Shown here: one piece after another, positions 12,737 to 23,479 of the stretch
Layout: the number at the start of each line of letters is the position of its first letter
Numbering within the stretch: the stretch's first letter is position 1
Assembly (NCBI RefSeq): GCF_001956985.1
Contig: NZ_CP019082.1
Coordinates: 1,798,001-1,862,000 of the forward strand
DNA: 64,000 bases
Reading direction: 5' to 3'
Source of the DNA: Paludisphaera borealis
GTDB lineage: Bacteria; Planctomycetota; Planctomycetia; Isosphaerales; Isosphaeraceae
Made by a program: the position numbers and the translations under genes
The notes under the pieces: generated by a model
What the model was told of the DNA's origin: nothing
The model's input: only the letters and a program-made list of their open reading frames with translations
Database searches by the model: none

Positions 12737-13411
12737 TCAGGCGGGCCGCCGCCAGATCAGAGTCCAGTGACGATCGGACGTCCTCTGGACGCAACTGGCC
12801 GGCAGTCCGGTCTCGGCGACGATCGCCTGAATCTCGTCGAGGGTCAAGGCTGCTCGCAGTGATGCGTGGAACAACGCTCGCGCCTGGGGCGATTCGCCGG
12901 CGGCGTAGCGCTCGACCAGGGCGTCGACCTCGGCTTCCGTGTCGGGGCGGGCCAGGTCGCGGACCATCAGCGTGCCGCCGGGTGAAATCCGGTCGACCAT
13001 CGAGGCCAGGACCGGACGCGGATCGGCGATGTGGTGGATGATCGAGTTCGAGACGATCGCCTCGAACGGGATGCCGTCAAGCGCTGCGCCCACCGATTTG
13101 GCGTCGGCCTGGATGCACCGGATGCGGTCGGCGAGACCGGCGTTGGCGACGTTCTGTTCGGCCCGCTCGATCATCGCTGGCGCGAGGTCGAAGCCCACGA
13201 CCCGAGCGTAGGAGTCGGCGCGGGCCAGGGTGATCGGAATCAAGGCCGTGCCGGTCCCCACGTCGAGGATTTCCCCCCCCCGGCAGGGACCGTGGGCCGC
13301 GAGGAAGTCAGCGACGAACCGGTTGTTGACCTCGCTGTGATCCATCGCGTCGTATTGCTCGACGTCTTCGGCGGTCTCCATCGACTCGGGTTCGAGTTCG
13401 CGTGGGATCAT
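12737..13411 (-). CDS. Class I SAM-dependent methyltransferase
   Basis: 224 aa. The Rossmann-fold SAM motif I is GGEILDVGTGTALIPITLA, motif II region is RVVGFDLAPAMIERAEQN, and a later strand reads FEAIVSNSIIHHIADP (motif post-II/III), all typical of Methyltransf_11/25 enzymes. The substrate is unknown. The ATG at 13411 was chosen; a TTG six codons upstream (13429) is in frame. Upstream of the thioesterase in the same orientation, so the two may be co-transcribed. Confidence 0.82.
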   Translation of the reverse strand: MIPRELEPESMETAEDVEQYDAMDHSEVNNRFVADFLAAHGPCRGGEILDVGTGTALIPITLARADSYARVVGFDLAPAMIERAEQNVANAGLADRIRCIQADAKSVGAALDGIPFEAIVSNSIIHHIADPRPVLASMVDRISPGGTLMVRDLARPDTEAEVDALVERYAAGESPQARALFHASLRAALTLDEIQAIVAETGLPASCVQRTSDRHWTLIWRRPA

Positions 13412-13564
13412 TGTGGGCGCTCTCGTCAATCATGAGGATCGAGGTCGGACGACGTCCGCGGCGCATCAAGGACGGGCGGAGGCACCGGCAGCCGCGCCGT
13501 TGTCACAAACGGCTGCCGATGCAAATCGCGGGCCGCGCGGGCGGCCTCGCCGGCTCCGATCCGC

Positions 13565-14443
13565 TCAGAGGCCGGCTTGAAGAACCTTCTCGACTTCTTC
13601 GAGGCAGGCGCGGACGTCATCGACGGGGTTCTTTTCGTTCTCCTCGTACTCGACGGCCACCAGCCCCTTGTAGCCGTTGGCGTTTAGGACCCGGAGCAAG
13701 CCGTGCGTGTTGAGATCGCCCTTGCCGAGGATCGTGAAGTGCTGGGCGTCCTTGACGTCCTTGAGGTGGACGCCGTACACCCGCTTGCCGAAGACCTCGG
13801 CGGCGCGAACCGGATCTTCCTTCGAGCGGAGGAAGTGCCCGGTGTCGATGCAGCAGCCGATCTTGGCGTGGTGTTTCTCGATCGCCTTGGCGATGACGTC
13901 GATCTTGTCGTAACGGTGTCCCGGCCCGTGGTTGTGGATGCCGACGCCGATGTCGAACTCGTCGACCAGCTTGTCGAGATCGTCGAAGCTGTCCGGTTCG
14001 GGGTCGGCCGAGAGGTAGGAGACGCCCAGATTCTTGGCGAACTCGAACGCCTTGCGATTGGCCGGATCGCCCTTGCGGAACGGGATGACGCCGAAACCGA
14101 TCGTTTCGACGCCGGCCGCGCTCATCTCATCCTTGATGAGCCGGATCTGGTCGAGGTCGTCGGTCATCGGAATGTGGGCCGGATAGGCTTCCCAGAAATG
14201 GACGCCGAGGTCGTGCGAGACGGCCAGCGCTTTGGCGCGGTCGGCTTTGCCGTCCTTCGTATAGCCGCGGAGCGAGTAGCTCTGGATGCCGATCTTGAAG
14301 GGGGCGGCCAGCGCGAGGAACTCCGGCAGGGCGGCGGACAACGCGAGCGCGGACCGGCCCACGGCCAGAGCGCCGGCGACTCCAAGGCCCCTGGTCAAGA
14401 GTTCGCGGCGCGACAGCGCCAGATGGCTTCGAGATGCTGCCAT
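13565..14443 (-). CDS. Tat-exported sugar phosphate isomerase/epimerase-like TIM-barrel protein
   Basis: 292 aa. The N-terminus has a twin-arginine motif (SRRELLTRGLGVAGALAVG), so it is probably exported folded. The rest is an AP-endonuclease-2/xylose-isomerase-like TIM barrel: KIGIQSYSLRGYTKDGKAD, VGIHNHGPGHRYDKID, IGCCIDTGHFLRSKEDP, VYGVHLKDVKDAQHFT and GLVAVEYEENEKNP carry the His/Glu/Asp metal ligands usual for the fold. Planctomycetes have many such secreted epimerase-like proteins, generally thought to act in carbohydrate breakdown; the exact reaction is unknown. The ATG at 14443 was preferred to an in-frame TTG at 14464. Confidence 0.86.
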   Translation of the reverse strand: MAASRSHLALSRRELLTRGLGVAGALAVGRSALALSAALPEFLALAAPFKIGIQSYSLRGYTKDGKADRAKALAVSHDLGVHFWEAYPAHIPMTDDLDQIRLIKDEMSAAGVETIGFGVIPFRKGDPANRKAFEFAKNLGVSYLSADPEPDSFDDLDKLVDEFDIGVGIHNHGPGHRYDKIDVIAKAIEKHHAKIGCCIDTGHFLRSKEDPVRAAEVFGKRVYGVHLKDVKDAQHFTILGKGDLNTHGLLRVLNANGYKGLVAVEYEENEKNPVDDVRACLEEVEKVLQAGL

Positions 14444-14769
14444 GATGCTTTGTGATCCTTTCAAGCCGTCGGCGACGGGCTTTCCAGATGGTCTCCAGGA
14501 AGGACGGGGCGGCCCCGTCGATTCTCCCAGGATGCGAGGCTAACCCAAGCTTCGGCGCGTCGCCAGAGCGAACCGCGCCGAACGATCGTCGTTCCACTGG
14601 CGCGTGTCGCTTGAGAGTATGGTCCGGGCTCGTGTATGATTCCCAATTGCCGCGAGAGCCGCCGTCCGGGACGAGCCGCTCCGCCGGCCGGCGATCCGTT
14701 CCGGCTCGTTTGGGCGCAGCCGGAGCGCGGCTCGTTGCGAATTCCGGGACCCGAGATCGAGGAGGAATC

Positions 14770-15378
14770 ATGCCGCCTCTCCGCGACGATTACGGAACCT
14801 TGTTGCCCGTCGGCGGCGGCGATCCGATCCGCCTGGTCAAACCCGAACTGGTGATCGGCCGGCGGCCCGGCTGCGACGTCCGTCTCGATTTCGAGAACGT
14901 CTCGGGCAAGCACGCCTACCTCACCATCATCAACGGCATCTGGCACGTGCGCGACGGGGGGAGCACCAACGGCACCTCCGTCAACGGAGCGCGGCTCAAC
15001 AGCCCGCACGCGATCATGCCGGATGACGAGGTCGGATTCGCCGACCACCTGTTCACCATCGACTATGTCCCGAGCGGGCCCGAGGCGCTCCTCGCGCGGC
15101 ATAAAGTGCTCGACGACGACATCATCGACGAGCGCAAGCGGCATTCCCTGATGGAACTGGCCGGGCTTGACACCGACACCGACCGGCCAGCCCGGATCGT
15201 TCGCCCCAAGACCGCCCCCACGACGATCGAGCGGGCTTCCGCCGACGAGGTGGATTTCGACGACGAGGTGCCGGAGCACTTCAAGTCGAAGACCTCGCCC
15301 AAGCCCAAGAAGAAAAACGACGACGATGACGACGACTTCCTCAAGCTGATCGAGGAAGAAGTCGTTAAGCCTTCATGA
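14770..15378 (+). CDS. FHA-domain protein with acidic disordered tail
   Basis: 202 aa. A forkhead-associated phosphothreonine-binding domain occupies about residues 20-95, with the conserved LVIGRRPGCDVRL (Gly-Arg), SGKHAYL (Ser...His) and GGSTNGTSVNGARL (Asn) elements. The remaining half is predicted disordered: Lys/Pro-rich linkers, a run of six Asp and the ending FLKLIEEEVVKPS. No enzymatic domain is fused. It probably reads Ser/Thr kinase signals as an adaptor, although no kinase gene is in the window. The frame is open far upstream (to 14452), but GGAGG 4 nt before the ATG at 14770, and the match of that start to the domain boundary, decide it. Confidence 0.86.
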   Translation: MPPLRDDYGTLLPVGGGDPIRLVKPELVIGRRPGCDVRLDFENVSGKHAYLTIINGIWHVRDGGSTNGTSVNGARLNSPHAIMPDDEVGFADHLFTIDYVPSGPEALLARHKVLDDDIIDERKRHSLMELAGLDTDTDRPARIVRPKTAPTTIERASADEVDFDDEVPEHFKSKTSPKPKKKNDDDDDDFLKLIEEEVVKPS

Positions 15379-15583
15379 ACTGCTTGCGCCATCGAAAGTG
15401 AGCGGCGCGCGATTTTCAACGCCCGGTCGAGAAAGGCCGGGCCCGGCGCGTCCGCGATGTCGCCTTATCTCACTATCGAGGGGTGCGCTCGCTCTCGTCA
15501 TGACGTCGTCAGCCCCGGCGTGCGGAGGTTGAGACCAGGGAACGAGGCGAGCGGATCTTTCTTTACCCAGGGAGTTGAACGCG

Positions 15584-16258
15584 ATGAGAATGCTCAGCAA
15601 GTCGGTGATGGCGTTGGGTCTGGCTGCCCTCATGGCGACGCCCGTCATGGCCCAGCAGCGGCGCGGCGGCGGCGGCTTCGGCGGCGGTGGCCGGGGCGGC
15701 CTGTCGATGCTCCTCTCCAACACGAGCGTTCAGGAAGAGCTGAAGCTCGACGACTCCCAGAAGGAGAAGGCCAAGGAACTCGGCGAGAAGGCGCGTGAGA
15801 AGATGACCGCCGCTCGCGAGGAACTGCAAAACCTCAGCCAGGAAGAGCGCGGCAAGAAGATGCGCGAGCTGATGACCGAAGCCAACGCGTCGGCTCACAA
15901 GGCGGCCGGCGAGTTCCTCAAGCCCGAACAGCTCAAGCGGCTCCATCAGATCAATCTTCAGGTCAGCGGCGCGAACGGCTTCGAGGAAGAGCATCTCCAG
16001 AAGAAGCTCAGCATCACCGACGAGCAGAAGTCGGAGATCGCCTCGATCGTCCAGGCGTCGAACGCGGAGATGCGCGAGATCTTCCAGGCCAGCCAGAACG
16101 ACCGTGAAGGCGCCATGGCCAAGCTTCGCGAGCTTCGCAAGGAAACCCTCGCGAAGGTCGAAGCCAAGCTGACGCCCGAACAGAAGACCAAGTACACCGA
16201 ACTTCTCGGCTCGCCCTTCGAGATCAAGTTCGAACCCCGCCCGGGCGGCAATAACTGA
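15584..16258 (+). CDS. Secreted helical, Gln/Gly-rich protein (Spy/CpxP-like)
   Basis: 224 aa. A signal peptide (KSVMALGLAALMATPVMA) is cut near residue 20. A short Gly/Arg-rich segment follows, then two long amphipathic helical hairpins rich in Lys, Glu and Gln. Each contains the pattern hydrophobic-(T/D)-D-x-Q-K seen in periplasmic Spy/CpxP-type (LTxxQ) proteins: LKLDDSQKEKAKEL, LSITDEQKSEIASI and LTPEQKTKYTEL. It is probably a periplasmic chaperone-like or metal/stress-responsive protein; function is inferred from pattern only. The start is the ATG at 15584, 9 nt after AGGGAG; a TTG at 15575 is in frame but has no spacing to that site. Confidence 0.75.
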   Translation: MRMLSKSVMALGLAALMATPVMAQQRRGGGGFGGGGRGGLSMLLSNTSVQEELKLDDSQKEKAKELGEKAREKMTAAREELQNLSQEERGKKMRELMTEANASAHKAAGEFLKPEQLKRLHQINLQVSGANGFEEEHLQKKLSITDEQKSEIASIVQASNAEMREIFQASQNDREGAMAKLRELRKETLAKVEAKLTPEQKTKYTELLGSPFEIKFEPRPGGNN

Positions 16259-16287
16259 GCCTCGCTCCTCACGACGAAATCCAACCA

Positions 16288-16331
16288 ACGCGGAGTTCGG
16301 GCGAGCCTACTCGCTTACCCGAACTCCGCGT
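16288..16331. terminator. Bidirectional transcription terminator between convergent genes
   Basis: A perfect 14-bp inverted repeat, ACGCGGAGTTCGGG (16288-16301) and CCCGAACTCCGCGT (16318-16331), with a 16-nt loop. It lies between the ends of the Spy-like gene (+) and glmS (-). The long GC-rich stem and its position fit a shared terminator, though the trailing U-tract is weak. Confidence 0.7.
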
Positions 16332-16360
16332 CGTCCTTTCGAAGGCTTCTCCAGCGAATG

Positions 16361-18202
<1,842 letters not shown>

Positions 18203-18661
18203 GCATTCGGCTCCCTGTCGCGGCCGTCGTCGGCCGTCGCGTGTCGTGCGTCCACTCCGGCGTCATCCGTTGCACCAATACCGACTCGACAGGGCCCCCG
18301 TCAACTCGGCGTCCGACCTTGAGGGAACGCGGAAAAAATGCGGTTGACACGCCGGTCGATCTGGCCGATACTTTCGCCCGACAGACTGGGGCGACGGCTC
18401 CATGGACGTCCCAACACCGGATGGCCACTGGGACTTCCTGAAGCCGACCTACGAGTTCTCAACGTTCCCAAGTATAGCTTGCCTCGATCTGCAACGGACG
18501 CTGTTTCGCCACCTATTGACACGCCCACATGGACGGGGGCCTGGCGCGCGATATGAAAGCTCGTCATCTCTCGTCAGCCGCTTGAGCTGACTCCCGTGAC
18601 GCCCGCTCGATCGGCTACGTCCTCCGGCGCGTCTCGAACCACCAAGGATGGAACACCTGCC
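18203..18661. other. Divergent intergenic region, about 460 bp
   Basis: Non-coding between glmS (-) and the epimerase gene (+). It holds a good candidate promoter at 18344-18372, implying a 5' leader of about 280 nt for the epimerase. A 62-codon open frame at 18402-18590 is not supported as a gene. No tRNA or riboswitch was recognised. Confidence 0.5.
18344..18372 (+). promoter_or_regulatory. Candidate sigma-70-type promoter of the epimerase gene
   Basis: A perfect TTGACA (18344-18349), a 17-nt spacer and GATACT (18367-18372, 4 of 6 to TATAAT). An A-run lies just upstream (GGAAAAAATG), like an UP element. Confidence 0.5.
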
Positions 18662-19591
18662 ATGAAAATCCTCGTCACCGGCGGCGCCGGCTATGTCGGC
18701 TCAACGCTCGTTCCGATGTTGCTCGAACAGGGGCACAAGGTCCGAGTCCTCGACAACCTTCGTTTCGGCGGCCAGGGCCTGCTTCCCTGCTGCCAGAACC
18801 GCTTCTTCGAGCTGATGCTCGGAGACGTCTGCAACGAGGCCGACGTCAAGAAGGCCGTCGACGGCGTCGACGCGATCATCCACCTCGCGGCGATCGTGGG
18901 CTACCCCGCCTGCAAGAAAGAGCCGCAGCTCGCCCAGGCCATCAACGTCGACAGCACCGCCCTGCTGCTGGCCAACCGCAACGCCGACACGCGGTTCCTC
19001 TACGCCTCGACGGGAAGCATCTACGGATCGATTCCCGACTACATCTGCAACGAAGACACCCCGCGCGCCCCGATCACGCTGTACGGCGAGACCAAGGCGA
19101 AGGCCGAGCAACTGGTCCTCGACGCCGGCAACGGCATCGCCTACCGCTACGCGACCGCTTTCGGCGTCAGCAACCGGATGCGGCTCGACCTGATGCCCAA
19201 CGACTTCACCTACCAGGCCGTCAAGAACCGCAACCTGATCGTCTACGAGGGCGGGTTCAAGCGGACCTTCGTCCACGTTCGCGACATGGCCCGGTCGTTC
19301 ATCTTCGCCCTCGAGCGCTGGGACGAGGTGAAGGACGACGTTTACAACGTCGGCCACGAGAGCATGAACTTCACCAAGGAAGACGTCGCCCGCAAGATCA
19401 TGGAGCACGTCGACTACTACCTCCACTTCGCCGAAGTCGGCACCGACGCCGACCAGCGAAACTACGAGGTCTCCTACGAGAAGATCCGCCGCAAGGGCTT
19501 CGAGACTACCATCGACCTTGACCGCGGCATCGCCGAGCTGGTCCGCGCGGCCAAGCTGATCTCGTTCCAGAACCCGTTCACGAACGTCTGA
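18662..19591 (+). CDS. NAD-dependent nucleotide-sugar epimerase/dehydratase (extended SDR)
   Basis: 309 aa. Extended short-chain dehydrogenase fold: the NAD-binding glycine motif is VTGGAGYVGSTLVPMLLEQG, followed by VLDNLRFGG, HLAAIVGYPACKKEP, the catalytic Ser region YASTGSIYG, and the Tyr-x3-Lys active site YGETKAK. It probably interconverts or dehydrates a nucleotide sugar for polysaccharide synthesis. The glycosyltransferase directly downstream (147 bp) supports that. The frame is open to 18596, but the ATG at 18662 matches the start of the Rossmann fold and has AAGGATGG upstream. Confidence 0.92.
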   Translation: MKILVTGGAGYVGSTLVPMLLEQGHKVRVLDNLRFGGQGLLPCCQNRFFELMLGDVCNEADVKKAVDGVDAIIHLAAIVGYPACKKEPQLAQAINVDSTALLLANRNADTRFLYASTGSIYGSIPDYICNEDTPRAPITLYGETKAKAEQLVLDAGNGIAYRYATAFGVSNRMRLDLMPNDFTYQAVKNRNLIVYEGGFKRTFVHVRDMARSFIFALERWDEVKDDVYNVGHESMNFTKEDVARKIMEHVDYYLHFAEVGTDADQRNYEVSYEKIRRKGFETTIDLDRGIAELVRAAKLISFQNPFTNV

Positions 19592-19738
19592 TCGACGCTC
19601 CGACGGTTGCTTCAAGGGTTCGTCGCGCTGATCGTCGCGGCCGCGTCCCGGCACGCCCGGCGAACCCTCCTCATCCCTCCTCGGCGACGGCGACTCTTTC
19701 TTCTCTTGCGGGCCGCAACGGTCCGGGGGGCCCATTCG

Positions 19739-21202
19739 ATGGTGAACCGGAAACTATGGTTCCGAGGCGGACCCGATCAGGCTCGGCCGACGGCACGAGC
19801 GCTGCCGGACGCGGCGGGCGACGAAGCCTTGCGACATGACGACGAATTCGCCTCCGTCGAACGGCCGACGACGCCGGCCGAAGCCGCGAACGTGGCTGGT
19901 AAGCGGCTGTTGTTCATCAATCAATATTACTGGCCCGATCACGCGTCCACGGCCCAGCACCTGACCGACCTCGCCGAGTCGCTGGCGGCGCGCGGATTCG
20001 AGTGCCACGTACTCTGCTCCCAGAGCCGATACAAGCCCGGCGATCCCGTGTCGCCTGCCTTTGAGATTCATCAAGGCGTCCACATCCATCGCGTTCCGGC
20101 GACGTCGATGGGGCGCAAGAGCACGCTCAGCCGGATGACCGACTACCTGAGCTTTTACGCTCGGGCCGTCGTCAAGGCGATGCGGCTGCCGAGGTTCGAC
20201 GCCGTCGTGACGTTGACGACGCCGCCGATCATCGGCCTGGTCGGGACCCTGCTCAGGCGGTTCAAGGGGACGACCCACGTCTGCTGGAGCATGGACCTTC
20301 ATCCCGACGCCAGCCTCGCCCTCAAGCGGATGTCGCCGCGCAACCCAATCGTCAAGGGGTTGGCGTGGTTGAGCGACTTCGTGCTAAGGCAAGCCGATCG
20401 CGTCGTGGTCCTCGGCCCGTACATGGCCGACCGCATCCTGATGAAGAAGGTGCGGCCCGACCGGGTGACGACCATCCCCGTCTGGAGCCGTCGCGACGAG
20501 GTTTATCCGGTCGCCCACGCGAGCAACGCCCTCCGTAAGCGGCTCGGCTTTCGCGACGAGCTGGTCGCCATGTACTCGGGCAACCTCGGGTTGGCCCACA
20601 CGTTCGACGAGTTCATCGAAGCGGCCCGCCGGCTCCGCGATCGGTCGGACATCGTCTTCCTCTACGTGGGAGGCGGCCCGCGACTCGCCGAAGTCCGCGC
20701 GGCGAAGGAAGCCGAGACGCTCGACAACATCCGGATTCTCGATTACGTGGCTCGCGAGGAGCTGCACCTGTCGCTCTCGACGGCCGACGTCCATCTGATC
20801 TCGATGCGGCCCGAGATGACGGGCATCGTGGTGCCCGGCAAGCTGTACGGGATCATGGCGGCGGCCCGCCCCTCCCTCTTCGTCGGTCCCCAGCACTGCG
20901 AGTCGGCCGACCTGATCCGGCGTTCGGGAGGGGGCTTCGCGGTCTCCTACGGCGACGCCGACGGTGTCGTGTTCGCCCTCGAAAAGCTCAGCCGGGATCG
21001 TAACCTCGCTCGCCAGATGGGCGAAAAGGGCCGGCAGGCGTTCTTGACGATGCATGAGATGGGGCCGTGCTGCTTCCAGTGGCTGGAGCTGATGCGCAGC
21101 CTGGTCGGCACGCCCAAGCCCGCCCCTCGGCCGGCGGCCGCCCCCAGCCTGGCGACGGTCATGACGCAGGTCGGCCGGTTGCAAGCACAAGCTCGTTCGT
21201 GA
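19739..21202 (+). CDS. Glycosyltransferase family 4 (GT-B, WcaI-like)
   Basis: 487 aa. After a non-conserved leader of about 55 residues, the GT-B N-terminal domain begins at KRLLFINQYYWPDHASTAQH, typical of WcaI/WbuB-like transferases. The C-terminal donor-binding domain includes AMYSGNLGLAHTFDEFIEAA, VFLYVGGGPRLAEVRAAKE and a late VPGKLYGIMAAARPSLFVGP, where sugar-nucleotide contacts occur. It probably adds a sugar to a lipid-linked exopolysaccharide intermediate at the inner membrane. The ATG at 19739 was chosen; upstream in-frame sequence (from 19607) is Arg-rich and looks untranslated. It follows the epimerase gene in the same direction. Confidence 0.88.
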   Translation: MVNRKLWFRGGPDQARPTARALPDAAGDEALRHDDEFASVERPTTPAEAANVAGKRLLFINQYYWPDHASTAQHLTDLAESLAARGFECHVLCSQSRYKPGDPVSPAFEIHQGVHIHRVPATSMGRKSTLSRMTDYLSFYARAVVKAMRLPRFDAVVTLTTPPIIGLVGTLLRRFKGTTHVCWSMDLHPDASLALKRMSPRNPIVKGLAWLSDFVLRQADRVVVLGPYMADRILMKKVRPDRVTTIPVWSRRDEVYPVAHASNALRKRLGFRDELVAMYSGNLGLAHTFDEFIEAARRLRDRSDIVFLYVGGGPRLAEVRAAKEAETLDNIRILDYVAREELHLSLSTADVHLISMRPEMTGIVVPGKLYGIMAAARPSLFVGPQHCESADLIRRSGGGFAVSYGDADGVVFALEKLSRDRNLARQMGEKGRQAFLTMHEMGPCCFQWLELMRSLVGTPKPAPRPAAAPSLATVMTQVGRLQAQARS

Positions 21203-21245
21203 ACGGACTCACCCGCTAAGAGTCTGTTCCACAAGCCCGTATTAC

Positions 21246-21302
21246 GGGAGGGCGAGGCTCCCGCCGAGTCCGCGCCCGGCTCGGCGGGAGTCTCGCCCTC
21301 CC
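21246..21302. repeat. Long inverted repeat (hairpin) between two genes
   Basis: Two 23-nt arms (21246-21268 and 21280-21302) are reverse complements except for one position that could pair G-U in RNA, with an 11-nt loop. Composition is GGGAGGGCGAGG...CCGAG. It lies after the glycosyltransferase and 38 bp before the next start codon. It may be a terminator or a member of a dispersed palindromic repeat family. Confidence 0.7.
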
Positions 21303-21340
21303 CTTACGAGACAGAGTCCAAGCCCTGGGAGGATCGCGCC

Positions 21341-22312
21341 GTGGGATTAGGAAAGACTCTTTTAACGATGGGCCTGATCGCCGCGGCGGCCGTCCAGGCC
21401 AGCGGGCAGGCGACGCCTGCTGGCGTCGCCGAGATCCAGAGCCGCCACGATCGCGCGCTGGTTCGCGAGCTGAGCGAATACCTGATGCGCAATCCCAAGG
21501 CCGACGACCGCGATCAGGCGTACGCGGCGCTCTTCAACAAGGCGATCGAGCACGACTGGTTCGCCGAGAATGAGGAATCCGCCAAGCTCTACTTGAAGAA
21601 CGACCCGGACGGCCCCGTCAAGGCGCTCGCGCAGATCATCTCTGTGATGGCCCGGGCCCAGGCGGGGCAGTTCAACGACGCCCTCGCGCGGTACAAAGAG
21701 TTGATGCTCGGCCTCGGCAAGAGCGATCAGGTGGAGTTCGCGTCGAGCTTCACCGAGACCTTCGCCGCCTCGGCCGTGACCGCCGGCGAGGTCGACGTCG
21801 CGCGGCAGATCTACCAGACGGTCGGCGAACGGTTCCCCGACAGCACCGAACTCCGCGACAAGGTCGCTCGCGAACTGGCCCGCCTCGACCGCGTCGGCAA
21901 GCCGGCGCCGAGCCTGGAGGTTCAAGACCTCTCGGGCAAGACGGTCCGGCTCGCCTCCCTGCGCGGCAAGTACGTCCTCGTCGATTTCTGGGCCACCTGG
22001 TGCGCCCCGTGCATCGCCGAGCTGCCGAGGCAACAGGAAGCCTATCGCAAGTACCACGACGCGGGCCTGGAAGTCGTCGGCGTGAGCCTCGACGAGACGC
22101 GCTCGGCGGTCGTCGACTTCGTCAAGGTCCGCAAGCTCCCCTGGGCCCAGTTTCACAACGGCACCGCCGGCGCCGACCTCGTCGAAGCCTTCGGCGTCAG
22201 CTCGATCCCGGCGAATTACCTGATCGACCCCGAGGGGAACATCGTCCGCCTCGACCTTCGCGGCGCCGCCCTCGACGCCGTCCTCGCCAAGCTGATCAAG
22301 CGAGGCGAGTAG
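21341..22312 (+). CDS. Secreted TlpA/ResA-like thioredoxin with N-terminal helical repeat region
   Basis: 323 aa. A signal peptide (LLTMGLIAAAAVQASG) is followed by a helical region of about 160 residues that resembles TPR-type repeats. A TlpA/AhpC-TSA thioredoxin domain follows: VGKPAPSLEVQDLSGKTV, active site FWATWCAPCIAELPR (Cys221 and Cys224), and the cis-Pro loop SSIPANYLIDPEGNIV. It is probably a periplasmic thiol-disulfide reductase. The start is GTG, supported by GGGAGG about 8 nt upstream. A long inverted repeat sits just upstream. Confidence 0.88.
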   Translation: MGLGKTLLTMGLIAAAAVQASGQATPAGVAEIQSRHDRALVRELSEYLMRNPKADDRDQAYAALFNKAIEHDWFAENEESAKLYLKNDPDGPVKALAQIISVMARAQAGQFNDALARYKELMLGLGKSDQVEFASSFTETFAASAVTAGEVDVARQIYQTVGERFPDSTELRDKVARELARLDRVGKPAPSLEVQDLSGKTVRLASLRGKYVLVDFWATWCAPCIAELPRQQEAYRKYHDAGLEVVGVSLDETRSAVVDFVKVRKLPWAQFHNGTAGADLVEAFGVSSIPANYLIDPEGNIVRLDLRGAALDAVLAKLIKRGE

Positions 22313-22330
22313 GCGCGCCCGAGAAGTCGC

Positions 22331-23479
22331 TCAGGGATTGGCAACGCGGCCGAGGCCGAACTGGTCGGCGACCTTGACGGGGCGTCCGTCCTGGAAGTCG
22401 ATCTCGATCATCTTTTCGCTCTGGACGAGCTGGCCGGTTTCGTCTTTCAGCTCGGCGACGATCCGGCGCGATTTGACGTCGATGACGTCGCCGGTCGAAG
22501 GATAGGCGTACTGGCCGTCGATCGTGAACGTGATCCAGCCGGGCTGGTCCTTGACGGCGATCGAGGCCGTTTGACTGGGCGGCATGGTCGTGGCGTCGAA
22601 GACGTGGACCTGGCTGTTGTGGGCGTCGGTCACCCAGATTTCCTTCTCGTCGGGCGTCAGGCCGACGCCGTGGCTGGGGCAGCCGTGGCGCTTGGTGGGG
22701 CCTTTCTCGAAGCCCTGAACCTCGACGCGCGCCAGCTTGCGCCCGGTCGTCAGGTCGCCGACCTCAAAGCCGAGCAGCTCGTTGACATTGACGAAGCAGA
22801 GCGTCTGCCGGCCGTTGACCGTGAACGGGCGGATGCTCGCCGCGAACGGCCCGACGTTGCGGACGACCTTCTGGGTCTTGGTGTCGACGACCGCCAGGAA
22901 CGGCGATTTCAGCCCGGCGAGGTACGCCTCGTTCCCCTTCAGGCCGACGACCGTGTTGTGCGAGGCCGAATCGAGCGTCAGCTTGGCGACGATCGCGCCG
23001 TCCTCGCCGCTGACGACGTTCCAGAACGGCCCTTCGAGCGACGGCAGGTAGATCAGCCGGCCGTCGGGCGTCATCGACATCCGGTCGCAGCCCCCCTCGT
23101 ACGACCGCTCCCACAGCAGCTTCTCGGTGACGAGGTCGAGGCACATTAACTGCTGAATCGTGCTGATATAAACCTTGCCCGTGGCGATGCTGGCGCAGAT
23201 TCCCTTCACATTGTTGGGCTTGCCGCTGGCGTTCAGGCCCGCCGTGGCGATCCGCTTGACGAACTTGTGGTCGTGGTCGACGTCGAAGACCAGCAGACCG
23301 TGGCCGCCGTATTCGAGATAGTCGCGAAGCCCCGGCGCGGCCACGTACAGCCGGCGTTCAACCTTCGCAACGTCCGCGGCCGAACACTCCGGCGCGATCA
23401 TCGCGGCGAATGCAAATGCGACGATGAGCCAGACGCTCGCGAACGCGGCGCGGAATGGCGGCTTTGGGGACACGGTCAT
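22331..23479 (-). CDS. Secreted YncE-like beta-propeller protein
   Basis: 382 aa. A signal peptide ending near ECSAAD indicates export. The body is a run of about six to seven beta-propeller blades with repeats such as GLLVFDVDHDHKFVKRI, GKVYISTIQQLMCLDLVT, FLAVVDTKTQKVVRNVGPF, EIWVTDAHNSQVHVFDATT and YAYPSTGDVIDVKSRRIVAE. No catalytic motif was identified. Propellers of this kind in planctomycetes are usually uncharacterised binding proteins. GGAGG is well placed before the ATG. The gene converges with the thioredoxin gene ending at 22312. Confidence 0.82.
   Translation of the reverse strand: MTVSPKPPFRAAFASVWLIVAFAFAAMIAPECSAADVAKVERRLYVAAPGLRDYLEYGGHGLLVFDVDHDHKFVKRIATAGLNASGKPNNVKGICASIATGKVYISTIQQLMCLDLVTEKLLWERSYEGGCDRMSMTPDGRLIYLPSLEGPFWNVVSGEDGAIVAKLTLDSASHNTVVGLKGNEAYLAGLKSPFLAVVDTKTQKVVRNVGPFAASIRPFTVNGRQTLCFVNVNELLGFEVGDLTTGRKLARVEVQGFEKGPTKRHGCPSHGVGLTPDEKEIWVTDAHNSQVHVFDATTMPPSQTASIAVKDQPGWITFTIDGQYAYPSTGDVIDVKSRRIVAELKDETGQLVQSEKMIEIDFQDGRPVKVADQFGLGRVANP

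Noticed and set aside
18516-18521. Second TTGACA upstream of the epimerase gene
   Set aside because: No acceptable -10 at 16-18 nt; the site at 18344 has one.
18402-18590. A 62-codon frame in the glmS/epimerase spacer
   Set aside because: Starts with protein-like sequence, but codon use drifts to low-GC, no RBS is visible and no similarity is recognised; may be a degraded remnant.
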